Shown here piece by piece: positions 52,320 to 64,000 of a stretch of 64,000 nt of DNA. The notes below the pieces were generated by a model. That model saw only the letters and a program-made list of their open reading frames with translations. It was not told the origin of the DNA and ran no database searches. The translations under genes were made by a program, and so were the position numbers. Each line of letters opens with the position of its first letter. Positions within the stretch are counted from its first letter, which is position 1. This stretch comes from Panulirus ornatus (taxonomy: Eukaryota; Arthropoda; Malacostraca; Decapoda; Palinuridae): the NCBI RefSeq assembly GCF_036320965.1, contig NC_092271.1, positions 1,502,911-1,566,910 of the forward strand, given 5' to 3'.

Positions 52320-53714
52320 AGGTGTAGCTAAGACGCCATTTGGAAACCAGCGTTACCGCCTGGTGGCGTTTGGATGTGGCATCATGCCTGTCATAAAACT
52401 TTTATTATGTGGACTAGAAAGGAATCTCTTTACAAATTTTGCCTACAACAAAGTTATCGAGTTTGTATTGAACTTCACTAATAGTAATGCTACAATTCTT
52501 TCTCTATCTAATAACAGAAGATCTAATGATATTTGTCGTGGGTAAAGACTTTGAGTTAAAAACTGAACTGTTGTTAATCCAGTAAATTCAGTGATCATAA
52601 TTGTCACATGATTAAACGAAGCATTTGATTCTTGTCCTGTTATTATATCATATTCATATTGTTTAAGTCTAGGAAAAAAATCCTTACCAGTCTGCCCAAT
52701 GTAAAACATGTTACAATTTTTACAACGTATTCTGTAAACAGCCAGCAGAATTTTCAGTTGAGTTTTTGATTAAGATATTCTTTATAGTATTGTTATTGAC
52801 GAAGGCAACATTTACATTAAAGGATTTAAGCAACATAGGAAGTAAAGTAAGATTATCACTAAAAGGGAGAACTAAAAGGTTCTTGGTGTCAAGAGGAGAT
52901 TTGAGTTCAACTATATAAAATGATTTCTTTCCTAACTTAAGGGATTGATCAGTGAAAGGGTCTAGGGTACTTTGTCTTAGGTCCAATAGAATATATCTTC
53001 TCAAACTCATAAATACACTCTGGACTGCAAACACGTAATGCCCTAAGAAACATAGACTGGAATGATGATAACTTAAGTCTGTCATTCATGTTGAGATGAG
53101 TAATAATGGATATGTGAGCATACATTGGTAGATTTCTGTATATGCTAAATTTAAACATGTTTCCATCGCTATGGATCATGGCATCTAAAAATTGCAAAAT
53201 ACAGTTATCTTAAACTCTCACAGTAAAGTTGATGTAAGGTAATAAATCGTTAAGGACAAATATTTGTAAATTTTCATTTGTTGGCCAAACACAAACAACA
53301 TCATCTACATACCTACACCAAATTGTCTTAGAGGGTAAGATAACCCCGAACAACTTTGTTTCAAAGAATTCTGTATAAAAAAATACAGATGACAAAGGGT
53401 TTCCATCATCACACCAAATTTCTGAGCATGATATTTTCAATTTTATTGAAATGCAAACTCTCATATACACAGTTTTATCAATTCAATAAACACAGAATTT
53501 GAAACAGGTAAATAACATCATCCAAGACAGCAACCAAATATTCTATGAGGTCATCAACTGGCACTTTTGTGAACAAAGATGAAACATGAAAACTAGCTAG
53601 TTTGAAATCAAGATTAAGCTTGTTAACTAAATCTATATTGTTCATGATATTAGAATTTGATATCATACGCACTAATAAGCTTAATAAAGAAACTAACCAC
53701 TTTGGTAATCTAAT
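52320..53714 (-). mobile_element. Penelope-like element 2: RT and GIY-YIG parts, decayed
   Basis: Minus strand. 53813-53478 has FKLASFHVSSLFTKVPVDDL. 53470-53210 has RYVDDVVCVWPTNENLQ (motif C). 53197-52949 has MQFLDAMIHSDGNMFKFSIYR. 52709-52443 has the GIY-YIG-type MFYIGQTGKDFFPRLKQYEYD. It is about the same family as element 1 but with independent lesions. It keeps YVDD, which element 1 lost. The MAMGNPLS block is damaged (about 53420). Its 5' side is cut by RTE copy Y. Confidence 0.88.
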
Positions 53715-56700
53715 CAGGGGTTGGTGAGAGGACAAGAGCCGAGAAAGCAGTAGCACTGCTCCTAAAGCAAGAGTTGTGGGAGTATGTGATAGAGTGTAAG
53801 AAAGTAAATTCAAGACTGGTGTGGGTAAAACTGAAATTAGATGGCGAGAGTTGGGTGATTATACGTGCATATGCACCTGGTCATGAGAAAAAAGATCATC
53901 AGAGGCAAGTGTTTTTGGAGCAGCTGAGTGAATGTGTCAGCAGGGTTTTGATGCACGAGACCGGGTATTAGTGATGGATGATTTTAATGGAAAGGTGAGT
54001 AATGTGGCAGTTATAGGTATGATTGATACTCATGGAGTATTCAGTGTTATAAATGGAAATGGTGAAGAGCTTGTGGAATTGTGTGCTGAAAAATTATTGG
54101 TGATAGAGAATACCTGGTTTGAGAAGAGAAAAACACAATTATACGTATGTTAGAGGGAGAGATGGTCAACGGGCATTATTGGATTACGTATCAATTGACA
54201 GGCGTGTATAAGAGACTTTTGGATTTTCTGATTCTTTCCCAAGGTGTCGTAGTAACTGGCATGACGGCAGGAACTTGAGAAACCCACTTCAGAATTATAG
54301 ACGAGGAACGAGACGGTGTTTCTGTAATAATTCGGATCTGATCCAACCTTTAACCTTTCACAAGATGTGTAGTGTAAATGTTAGAAATCCTGGGTGACGT
54401 TTCCCTCCACCTTCCTAGAATATATATTAGATTAGAAAGGGTAGTAAGTAGTGGGATGAAGAAGAAAGACTGTTAATGAAAGAGAAGAACGAAGCGTTTG
54501 GGACGATTTTTGCAGAGAAGTAGTGCATGTGACTGGGAGATGTATAAAAGAGAGCGGCAGGAGGTCAAGAGAAAGGTGCAAGAGGTGAAAAAGAGGGCAA
54601 GTGAGAGTTGGTGTGAGAGAGCATCATTAAATCTTTGGTAGAGTAAAAAGATGTTTAGGAAGGTGGTAAATAACGTGCGTAAGACAAGAGAAGGAGGCTA
54701 ATAACAAGTAGTGATGAAGTGAGAAGGAGATAGAGTGAGTATTTTGAAGGTTGGTTGAATGTGTTCAATGATAGAGTGGCAGATGTTGGGTGTTTTGGTC
54801 GGGGTGGTTTGCGAAGTGAGAGGGTTAGGGAGAATGGCTTGCTAAACAGAGAAGAGGCAGTGAAGTCTTTTGGGAAGATGAAAGCCGGCAAGGTGGCAGG
54901 TTTGGATGGTATTGCAGTGCAATTTATCAGAAAAGGGGGTGACTGTGTTCTTGATTGGTTGGTATGGATATACAATGTATGCATGGATCACGGTGAAGTG
55001 CCTGAGGATTGGTGGTCTGCATTCATAGTGCCATTGTACAAAGGCAAAGGGGATAAGAGTGAGTGTTCAAATTACAGAGGCATAAGGCTGTCGAGTATTC
55101 CTGAGAAATTATATGGGAGGGTATTGATTGAGAGGGTGAAGGCATGTACAGAGCATCAGATTAGGGAAAGAGCAGTGTGGTTTCAGAGATGGTAGAGGAT
55201 GTGTGGATCAGGTGTTTGCTTTGAAGAATAAATGTGAGAAATACGTAGAAAAGCAAATGAGTTTGTATGTAGCATTTATGGATCTGGAGAAGGCATATGA
55301 TAGAGTTGATAGAGATGCTCTGTGTAAGGTATTAAGAATATATGGTGTGGGAGGCAAGTTGTTAGAAGCAGTGAAAAGTTTTTATCGAAGATGTAAGACA
55401 TGTGTACGAGTAGGAAGAGAGGAAAGTGATTGGTTCTTAGCGAATGTCGGTTTGCGGCAGGGGTGCGCGATGTCTCCACAGTTGCTTAATTAGTTTATAG
55501 ATGGGGTTGTTAGGAAGGTGAATGCAAGAGTTCTGGAGAGAGGGGCAAGTATGCAGTTTGTTGTGGATGGGAGAGTTTGGGAAGTGAGTCAGTTGTTGTT
55601 CGCTGATGATACAGCACTGTTAGCAGATTCGGGTGAGAAACTGCAGAAGCTGGTGACTGAGTTTGGTAAAGTATGTGAAAAAATAAAGCTGAGAGTAAAT
55701 GTGAATAAGAGCTAGGATATTAGGTACAGTGGGGCTGAGAGACAAGTCATTTGAGAGGTAATTTCGAATGGAGAAAAACTGGAGGAAGTGAAGTGCTGTA
55801 GATATCTGCGAGTGGATCTGGCAGCGGATGGAACCATGGAAGCGGAAGTGAGTCACAGGGTGGCGGAGGGAGCGAAAGTTCTGGAAGCGTTGAAAAATGT
55901 GTGGAAGGCGAGACCATTATCTCGGAAAGCAAAAATGGGTATGTTTGAAGGAATAGTGGTTCCAACAATGTTATATGGTTGCAAGGGGTGGGCTATCTAC
56001 AGAATTGTGCGGAGGAGAATGGATGTGTTGGAAATGAGATGTTTGAGGACAATATGTGGTGTGAGGTGGTTTTATCGAGTAAGTAATGAAAGGGTAAGAG
56101 AGATGTGTGGTAATAGACAGAGTGTGGTTGAGAGAGCAGAAGAGGATATTTTGAAATGGTTTGGTCGCATGGAGAGAATGAGTGAGGAAAGAATGACCAA
56201 GAGGATATATGTGTCGGAGGTGAAGGGAACGAGAAGTGGGAGACCAACTCGGAGGTGGAAAGATGGAGTGAAAAATATTTTGAGCGATCGGGGCCTGAAC
56301 ATGCAAGAGGGTGAAAGGCGTGCAAGGAAAGAGTGAATTGGAACGATGTGGTATACCTGGGTCGACGTGCTGTCAATGGATTGAACCAGGGCATGTGAAG
56401 CCTCGGGTAAACCATGGAAAGTTTTATGGGGCCTGGATGTGAAAAAGGAGCTGTGGTTTCGGTGCATTATACATGACAGCTAGAGACTGAGTGTGAACGA
56501 ATGTGGCCTTCCTTGTCTTTTCCTAGCGGTACCTCGCGCGCATGCAGGGGGAGGGGGTTGTCATTTCATGTGTGGCGGGGTGGCGACGAGAATGAATAAA
56601 GGCATCAAGTATGAATCATGTACATGTGTATAAATATATATGTCTGCGTATGTATATATATGTATATGTTAGAGTGTATAGGTATGTATATGTGCGTGTG

Positions 56701-56805
56701 TGGACGTGTATGTATATATATTTGTATGTGGGTGGTTTAGGCCATTCTTTCGTCTGTTTCCTTGCGCTATCTCGCTAACGTGGAAGACAGCGACAAAGTG
56801 AAATA
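53715..56805 (+). mobile_element. RTE copy Y: old copy with long-type 3'UTR, interrupted
   Basis: Starts in the endonuclease (GVGERTRAEKAVALLLKQELW). Endonuclease pieces run to about 54217 (VMDDFNGKV with Gly-to-Asp). An unrelated 208-bp stretch follows. Linker and RT resume at 54426 and run to about 56336 ([34 protein letters not shown]). The GMSDHYLV region is missing. The long 3'UTR (56340-56800) has an internal stem-loop at about 56528 and a terminal one at about 56765. Many stops. Confidence 0.9.
54218..54425. other. Unidentified sequence interrupting RTE copy Y
   Basis: Replaces about 290 nt of the expected element (end of the endonuclease). No resemblance to the RTE or to other repeats in the window was seen, and no clear terminal repeats flank it. 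Confidence 0.4.
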
Positions 56806-57470
56806 GTAAAATAAGTCTTAGATGGAAAGAGAAGCCGTATATCAACCATATATGGATCAAGACAGAGGACTATCATAAGGAGATAGATAAGGAGGTTTTG
56901 TTGGAAGATGAATTCAGATGATAGAAAAAGATATTTCAAATTGTCTTTATAACTTTTTCTCTAATATTTATGACGTTTTGAAACTTTAATTGGAGCCTCA
57001 GTTTTCCTCGTTCCCACTTTTTGCATGAACGGAAAACTGATTCGTTCGTTATATTATCTACATATAAATTTATGCAACATATAATGACTATTTCGATGGT
57101 TTTCAATTACTTTATCATTGTGATCTGAAGCTGCAATACTATGAATGTAAACTGAGTTGATGCAGAACGATACATGAGTCATTCCCTCTGAATGTGACTA
57201 CCAGGACACACTGGTTCAATGATCCAGAAACTGCTTTTTATCTACGTCACGTCGTCCTCTCAATCATAGGGAGAGTATGTGTGTAAGTAAACACACACAG
57301 AAGTAATGACATGTTACATGTATGTACGAGGTTACGTGACGAGGCAACACGAGTGTAAAACTCTCTTCCCGTAACGCATGAATCCTAATCACACAGTTTG
57401 GTGAAACAGCTGTACTCACTCCTATGCAAGGCCTTGGGATCCACTAGCACAGTTCAGTTAACTAACTCGA
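56806..57470. other. Unassigned sequence
   Basis: AT-rich, no recognisable gene or repeat. Confidence 0.4.
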
Positions 57471-58130
57471 CAGACTTAGTCAGGACGACACATAATGTGG
57501 GCCTTGGAAATGGCATTTCAGTAACTTGTCTGGCCAATGTAACCATCTGTACATGATTTACATTTGACGGATAAACTCTCCAAATTTTCGGATAATTTGG
57601 CCTACATTTACCTTAGGTCTTTGTGATAATGTTATTGTAATGGAAGGCAACACGAATAGCACTGTCTTTTTGTGCCTGTATTACATTAACTAGGTCAGAA
57701 AATATATAATGTCTTCCTGTCTTTCCAGTAAGCATTGTTCAGAAACCCCTAAAGGTACGTCTTATATGGTAGCATTTATCCTCTAACCTTTTGGAATCAC
57801 ATATACGTAATGCTCATAAAAACATAGACATAACAACACACATTTTTACAGAAGAATCATGTACTGAAAAATAATGTCTACAGCTCTCAGTGTTGGTAAG
57901 CCTTCTGTAGATCTTGTAGAATAAGTGATCAGATTCCCTAGGTATAAACACATCAAGAAACGACAATTTGCCTTCATTTTCCCACTCAATCTTGAGGTCG
58001 ACGATGGGATGAATGTTATTTGATTCACCGAAGAAAACATCACAATCTTGGGAGGATGGCCACAGGGACCACACATCATCTACGTATCTAAGCCGACTTT
58101 TTAGATACTTTTGGGTATATTGCCGATGTC
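57471..58130 (-). mobile_element. Penelope-like element 3: fragment of a different family
   Basis: On the minus strand RLRYVDDVWSLWP (about 58100-58060) is RT motif C. It is followed by KIEWENEGKLSFLDVFIPRE and IYRRLTNTESCRHYFS (58020-57860), then LRALRICDSKRLE and, near 57550, CKSCTDGYIGQTS as the GIY-YIG remnant. Compared with elements 1 and 2 the residues differ throughout (for example NEGKLSFLDVF against NNGMLPFLDCM), so this is a separate, older family. Stops and shifts are present. Confidence 0.75.
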
Positions 58131-59199
58131 ACCTTTGTCAAAGCTGTATCACTGGGAGTGATGATTCGTGAGAAAACTTTTTGTTTCTCAGAAATTACAT
58201 TTCCAAGCTGCTGGAAGAAACGCAGCCTTGTACTTTAAGACAGTTTAAAGAGGCTTTGGGTAACACCAGAACTCCTTCATAGCAACACATGCATATGCAC
58301 CACGGGTCAGACTCGAACATTGGGAAGGTGTTCGGCCATCTCGGCTCCACATAGATGAAAACGTATAGCACCAGTCACCCAAGACACAGCCATCACAGAT
58401 TAAAGTCTATGTTATCCTCACCCAGCTGAGGCTTGGACACTGTTTTGATATCATGTTGGCAAATTTTCAGATGTTAACGATTTTGTTGTAATAGCCAGGA
58501 GGGGTTGAGGATATCTGTAAGTGCAATCATCGACAAATGCAAATGAGCCATTGTGTTTTATGTTGTTGGGGCTTGTAGCAGGAAAGTTAATCAAGGTTTT
58601 GAATTGCATTGCTTCTGCCAGTGGAAGTGAAGTTAAGCAGTTTTTGCGGGAATGATTATGTTTAAGTTTCCAATGGTAGATAGCAACATATTCAGTGTTG
58701 AATTTTGCCATGATATTCCCAAAGGGCGAGAAAAGTGAGAGACAGACAGACAAATAGGCAGACTTCCACATTAAGAAATGATAGCGCAATTCGTGAGGGA
58801 ATTTCATGGATTCTTTTGATCTTATAACGGAACTTCAGGATTTGAAATTAATCTCCTAAGCAAAGTATCTGCTCTTGTGGATGTAATTCTTCGTTTCTGA
58901 TTAGATTTGTCTTTTTTAAATCTTTGAGATTACTATCTGAAGATGAATTAACTTCACTTTACATTACTTTCTCTTCAGTATATTTTTCCTTCAACAGCTT
59001 CATTTACCAGGATAGAGCAGCTAGACAAGCAAATAAGGTTAGACATTAATGAGGCAGCTCAGAAATGCACAAGACCCACATCCCGCATGGACAGAGCAGA
59101 TTACAAACTTACCTTAAGGACATCAACAGAAAAAATAAAGCACTGATTGAATGGACCGAGAAAAAACAAGGATAAATGACGTGTACTGAGAGTACCTAC
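58131..59199. other. Unassigned sequence, probably first intron of the TMTC gene
   Basis: On the minus strand 58345-58290 holds GAGATGGCCGAAC and GTTCGAGTCTG, which resemble tRNA boxes A and B of a SINE. A minus-strand frame of 118 codons (58807-58451) has no domain I recognise. As the TMTC exon donor lies at 59199, this stretch should be intronic. Confidence 0.35.
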
Positions 59200-59579
59200 C
59201 TGAAGGTGAGGATGGTGAAGGGTCGGTAGGACTTGTGGGAGAGTGGGTCGGCCATGGGCTTGCCCCAGTAATCGTTGAAGAACACATGGGAGAGCGGGTT
59301 AGTTCCCAGAACGTCCGGATTTGTTTTGATGGCGCTGACGTCGTCGTGCACGAAGTCTCCCGTCAGACCATTGACGTAGACCAGAACCCCCGCCACCCAC
59401 ACCGTCATGTACAGCCAGGTGGGCGGCGGGTCCTCGCTCTCACTGCTCTCTCCATGGCTCCGTGACGACCAGGACGAACAAGAAGGTGTGTAGGAGGAGG
59501 CAGAAGTAGTACAGGATTTTTGTCTTCCTCTCGGCGTGCACTGACAAAAACATTCTTCACCTCCGTCCATGATGTTCAC
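59200..59579 (-). CDS. TMTC1: First coding exon of a TMTC1-like protein (transmembrane O-mannosyltransferase with TPRs)
   Basis: From ATG at 59579 the exon encodes about 126 residues. A Cys/Ser-rich cytosolic N-terminus (1-47) is followed by a membrane segment (WLYMTVWVAGVLVYVNGL, about 53-70). A luminal loop follows with GDFVHDDVSAIKTNPDV, FFNDYWGKPMADPLSHKSYR and PFTILTFR. The Asp-Asp pair and the SHKSYRP motif are hallmarks of TMTC1-4, ER proteins of the GT-C fold that O-mannosylate cadherins. A strong donor CAG|GTAGGT lies at 59202-59194 (phase 2). Full-length proteins usually have 700-950 residues with C-terminal TPRs, so the rest lies on further exons to the left, none of which I see. 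The WGKPM and FVHDD wording fits TMTC1 best; another paralogue is possible. Confidence 0.85.
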
Positions 59580-59604
59580 ACTCTTGACTGCCTCACTGAG
59601 GCAA

Positions 59605-59705
59605 AGACTTGTCTTGTAGCTTTACTAAGATCACGTCATCTAAGGGAGGCGTCTCCTCGTGTCTTGTTGTAGCTGTACTTGGGTCACGTCATCTAAGGGA
59701 GGCGT
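59605..59705 (-). promoter_or_regulatory. Duplicated CRE-like module upstream of the TMTC exon
   Basis: Two direct repeats of about 42-45 bp (59611-59652 and 59661-59705) share GTCTTG, TCACGTCATCTAAGGGAGG and CGT. Each contains ATGACGTGA on the minus strand (59631-59639, 59684-59692), a CRE/ATF-like site. They lie 30-125 bp upstream of the start codon, so they may sit in the promoter or the 5'UTR. Function is inferred. Confidence 0.45.
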
Positions 59706-60046
59706 GTGTAGTTCAGGTGTGAGATAACATAACGTCTCGTTCACTAACTTGGCCAGACTGAGCTTCGATAGTACTCAGGCTGCCCAACTATGCCAGGCCA
59801 CCAGCCCAGGGACACAGTGACACTGGCAACACCTCAGGCTCACTATTCGCTTGCACTACGTCACTTATAGGCGTCATCATGGCCTTCAATATGTATTTCT
59901 TTACCAAAAGTTTTCTAAATCTTATGAAAATGAACGTTTCTTTATTTGAAACCTGAGAAGAAAGATTTAAATCACAATTAGATAACATAGTATTTCTGTA
60001 CAATGAAAATTGTTAAACACAAGAAGAAAATGCTCATGATATACAC
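59706..60046. other. Unassigned sequence, possible TMTC upstream region
   Basis: No gene recognised. Possibly promoter sequence of the minus-strand TMTC gene; no TATA box at a meaningful place was identified. Confidence 0.35.
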
Positions 60047-60231
60047 TAGTGTTATCCAAACTGGGGTACGCGTACCTCTGGGGGTACGTATCCCCCTGTG
60101 GGGGCGAGTACCCTTGCGGGTACGCAGCGTTGTTCAAAGGTTTACGTGAGAGGACAGAGAAATATTTTCTTCAAACCGTATCACATGTAGGTCATGTGGC
60201 ATCTTGGATCAGTAACTTTACAGAGCATGTG

Positions 60232-60274
<43 letters not shown>

Positions 60275-62593
60275 ATGGGGGATTGTTTAATAGTATAGAA
60301 CAATTGAATTACCACAACACTTATGCAATTTCCAACGTAAGTGAATGACAAGATAACAGAATAAGCATTAAAATGAACGAGAAAGAAATTGAAGGAAGAT
60401 GGGAGTAAGATGGTGGAGGGAGAGGACACAGGAGAGGACGTGTACAGGAACAGTGCTGATCTCCTCGCTCGCGTCACTCCTGCTCAGTGTTGTCTTAGGA
60501 GTGAAAGTGTGAACATCTCTTCCTCACATTCACATGTAAGCCTACATAAGACACAGTTGTTTCTTTAACAACAAGAAATAGGGATGGATGGTTCAGACGT
60601 GACCACTGTAGCAGCTGCAGCAGCCACCATGCAAGTGAAGGTAATCAAGAAACTGTGAAGAAGACGAAAGCAGACCGACTTAAACATAGGCAATAAAAGG
60701 AAGATTATTTCATGATTTTGGGATTTACTTCCTCGAATTCTGATCCTCGAGAAGCTTTATACTTCTTGTGTGAGGAGAGGTTGACCAACAGTAGTATGAT
60801 ACCAGCTCACCTCCAACGTCAGCTTAACACAAAACATCTGTGTCATGTTGGCAAACCGACGAAATTTTATGAAAAAAAAAAATTCTAATCTTAAATGTTA
60901 ACAGACAACAGTTAAGAAAACCTCCACAGCATCAAGAAAAGTTCTGGAAGCTTATTTAGCTGTAACTTTATTAGCTACTAAATCTGAAAAAAAATTTACT
61001 ATAGCTGAGAACTGATATTGCCAGCTGCAGTTGTGATGGCTGCAGAAATGCAAGATAAAAAGGCAGCTGACCAACTAGAGGTTGTTCCTTCGTCACACCA
61101 AACTGTTTCTCGAACGTAAATGAAATGAGTTCAGATATCATTGATCAAGTTGTGAATATGCTGATAACAAGCCAGTCCTGTTCACTCCAACTTGAATCGA
61201 CTGACGTCAGTGGACGGGCTCAACTTGTCTCATTTGTGAAATATTGACGGACATGAAATAAATAAATATGTACTTTTTGCAAAAAAATTAAACACACAAC
61301 TGTGGAAGCCATTTTCAATGTCATTAATCAGTTCTGCTCTGAACAATGGATTAGCTGGTTATCTTGCATAACTTTGTGTACAGACTGCTGCATCCATGAC
61401 CAGGAAAGTGAAGGTATTCGTTGTATGGATTAAGAAGGAACATCCTGATGTGGAGTGCAGTCATTGCATCACTCACAGAGAATCATAAGCATCCAAAAAA
61501 ATGAGTTCAGAGTTGCATGGGATGTTGAATGATGGTGTCAAAGTAGTCCACTTGATGCTCGCCTGTTTTACAGACTGCACACACACAGGTGTGCTAGCTG
61601 TCGACAGGGAGGGTACTCACCAGGCTGGTCGAGTAGCCAGATGAGGTAGGCCCCTTCTTATCACAGCTTGGATCTCCTTTTGCCAACTCGGCTTGCACAA
61701 CTGGCATATCTTGTTGATATATTTAGCAAACTGAATGAATCCAATATGTCTCTGCCGAGCAATGATACAAATATTCTCAACTCACGTGATAGATTTGGTG
61801 GTTTTCAAAAGACTACAGAACTGTGGAAGGAAATATGCTCAGGGGGATATTGTACGTGTTTTCCTCTGTCAGATGATTATTTTTCCAGTAAGAATGATGT
61901 GAGAGAGAGACTGTGTAATCAGTTATTGTGGAACATTTGACCAACCTTATCTGTGATTTTAAATCTTACTTTCCTGACATATAAGAGAGATCTGTACAGC
62001 TGGACTGGGTTACAAATCCTTTCCTCGTGTCTGACAATAAAGAAACTTCCTCTCTGCCTTCATGAGGCGCTGTGAGGAGTGTGTTCAGACCGTCATGTTG
62101 CCTCAAACTGAATGTGAAAGCTCAACCCTCACACGATGCTGGAGCTGTGTGGAGGATTTCCCACCCTGACCCAGTAAAGAAAGCTTTGGAAAACATTCTG
62201 CCTTGTGGGTCTGCCTACCTTTGTGAAGGATCTTCCTCTGCGATGAGCATCATCGAGTCAAAGCAAAGAGACAAACTAAAATGTCAACCTGGAACTAAGG
62301 CTGGTCACTGCAGTCGCCTCTCTACCGCCCAGAATGACACAGTCATCAGTGAACATCAACTCGACACTTCACACGGAGTTGTAGATCATTTTCAAGTAAT
62401 CTCAGGTTATTTCGTTGGTCGTTTTCCTTTAATACACTGAATAATAATTCATTGTCCAGTGCTCATATCATGCAAACTTTTAATGTAATTTGTATCGTTC
62501 TTCCAAATAATGAGTTTAATCGGTCATGGGCAAACTTAATGGTAGAGGAAAGTAACAAGGGGTACAAGAGGAAAACAAGTTTGGGCAACATTG
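60047..62593 (+). mobile_element. hAT transposon relic, ZBED-type transposase
   Basis: The ends form imperfect inverted repeats (TAGTGTTATCCAAACT on the left, CAATGTTGCCCAAACT read inward from the right; 12 of 16 agree), with GGGGTACG-like subterminal sequence. In broken frames: a BED-finger remnant (LTNSSMIPAHLQRQLNTKH, about 60782-60838), QTVSRT (about 61100), ECSHCITHRE and SSELHGMLNDGVKVV (about 61455-61550), LAQLAYLVDIFSKLNESNMS (61692-61751, within an open frame to 61940), and near the end ILPCGSAYLCEGSSSAM (about 62197-62247), matching the hAT dimerisation region. Many stops; a 2.5-kb dead copy. Target duplications are unclear. Confidence 0.8.
60236..60272. repeat. (GT)n microsatellite
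   Basis: Pure GT tract inside the hAT relic. Confidence 0.95.
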
Positions 62594-64000
62594 TATAATA
62601 CATTAATGTTTGCCACAAAGATACAGTTGCCTGTATTCTATGTCATTTCATTTACTCATCTATTTTCTTGCTGTATCAGTATGGAGACATGAGGCAATGA
62701 GCTGAGTGACATGCACATCTGAGCCCCATAACGGTAACATCTGACCCTTGTAAGCGTGAACATGTGAACTTCAATATGTGAACATTGGAACTCCTTGACA
62801 GAGACACCAGTGTTGTACGACATGTCTTTCCTCCTTGACGTGAGGATCTGAGCCCAGCAATGATCAAGTCATCGTACGACAGTGGATAACTGAGCCGCAT
62901 GATATCACATGTTAACTCAGTGACGTGAACATCAGAGCTCAGAGACGGGGTCATTTTAGCCTCTCTGTACAGTTTTTAAGCTCTTTGCTGTAAACATATG
63001 AGCCTCGTGATGGAGTCACATTTTCAGAGGGCTCTCTGCACCGTCCAGTCTGTCACCGTCTGTGTTTTTGTCAAATGACACGACAACCTCCATTTTTGAC
63101 TCATGTCTCATTGCTGCTAAACATGCGAGGTCTGCTTCCCCGATACCAGTGCACGGGAGGTGATAAATCAGTGGTCGTTTTTGCTAGACCTTCTGTCATG
63201 GCGTGTGTACACATCTTGCTGAACTTCAGGCGCCTCGAGGTTCTGGTCCTTCTGAATTTCAGTTACATCAAGGCCGTTCCTGAGTACCCCAGTCCTGCTG
63301 AGAATTTAGTACATCAAACTTTCCGTAGGATGACGTAGACCAAGTGAGGGACAACCTCTGAAGATGTCATCTCACAGCAACTGTATCAATAGAACACGAT
63401 ATGTGGGAAGATCCATCTTTTTGTGGATAACGTTTTTGTTAGATAATGAAAATGAGTCTCATCACCGTCTCCGTCCCTGAAACATCAAGGATGATAATCC
63501 TACAGCCAACTTGGCCAGCTCCCAACACCAAACTACCATCTGGCGCAACTGCAAGTGTATCTCACGTTAACATTGGCGACAGAGACCCAGATATCCTGAA
63601 ACTTTCACGATTATATACAGCTCTGTACCGTGGAGGGAGGGAAGGGGGAAACGGGTGATAGGAAAAATGGGGCAGAGAAAGGGAGGAATGGAAAGGAAAC
63701 GGAAACAGGAAATGGAAGAGGAGTGAGAATGAAAGGAACTATTGAAAAAAAATGCAGGACTTGGGGATGTGTTGTTGAAGATATTGAAGTGGAGGCGGAA
63801 TGGAAGGGGCAAAAAGTTACTTGAGGACAGACACGTCCTTTGAGAACAATAGCTTTGGAGGCAGTGGAAGACTACAAACACAAGGCAGCAAAGAATGATT
63901 GGAATGGATGACGGCACGTGAGAGTTCTGGAAGCAAAGAAGAGCAGATATTGAAGACAGCGTGTATTGGGGGATTATAAGGCGGAACAGCTGGAGAAGAT
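62594..64000. other. Unassigned sequence
   Basis: No recognisable gene. The purine-rich stretch at about 63625-63830 yields low-complexity open frames on both strands that I do not regard as genes. Confidence 0.4.

Noticed and set aside
58451..58807. 118-codon minus-strand frame as a gene
   Set aside because: No recognisable domain and no supporting splice context.
63567..63917. Frames in the purine-rich stretch on both strands
   Set aside because: Low-complexity composition explains them.

Overview
The window looks like repeat-dominated intergenic or intronic DNA of a metazoan, most probably a malacostracan (decapod) crustacean. The evidence is the very long (TA)n tracts, RTE-, CR1- and Jockey-type retrotransposons together with Penelope-like elements, a degenerate ZBED-type hAT transposon, and exons with eukaryotic splice sites. 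The organism call is inference from repeat style; no sequence search was possible. There are no bacterial features, rRNA genes or CRISPR arrays.

Layout. 1-984: nothing recognised. 985-8235: a decayed CR1/L2-type retrotransposon split by about 4.2 kb of younger insertions (RTE copies A, B and C plus a back-to-back pair of Penelope-like 3' ends carrying hammerhead ribozyme candidates). 8400-12340: mostly unique sequence with a 29-bp tandem repeat, (GA)n, (TA)n and a 30-bp minisatellite. 12340-13999: a Jockey-like relic on the minus strand. 14000-31550: a dense nest of one RTE family (copies D to M) in both orientations. 31907-32142: a likely terminal exon encoding a death domain. 32384-36218: the most complete RTE copy (N) and a truncated copy (O). 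37072-38822: RTE P/Q. 38946-41171: Penelope-like element 1. 41172-41293: a tRNA-derived SINE. 41400-52063: RTE copies R, T, U, V and W plus a short RTE-derived non-autonomous element. 52320-56805: Penelope-like element 2 and RTE copy Y. 57471-58130: Penelope-like fragment 3. 59200-59579: first coding exon of a TMTC-type protein on the minus strand. 60047-62593: hAT relic. From 62594 to the end nothing is recognised.

RTE copies are labelled A to Y by position (X is not used; S and S2 are the short derivatives). One family accounts for well over half of the window. A full copy is about 3.3 kb: a 5' leader, one ORF with an APE-type endonuclease followed by reverse transcriptase, a short 3'UTR ending in a conserved stem-loop, an A-run and then (TA)n. 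Two 3'UTR forms exist: a long one on the more decayed copies (H, V, Y) and a short one on the rest. Nearly every (TA)n tract sits at a retroelement boundary, so (TA)n is probably both target and tail.

Host genes are sparse: the TMTC exon 1 (minus strand, so its first intron runs leftward into the repeats) and the death-domain exon (plus strand). The noteworthy biology is in the retroelements: hammerhead ribozyme candidates, two or three 5'-inversion (twin-priming) footprints, and a short element built from the two ends of the RTE.
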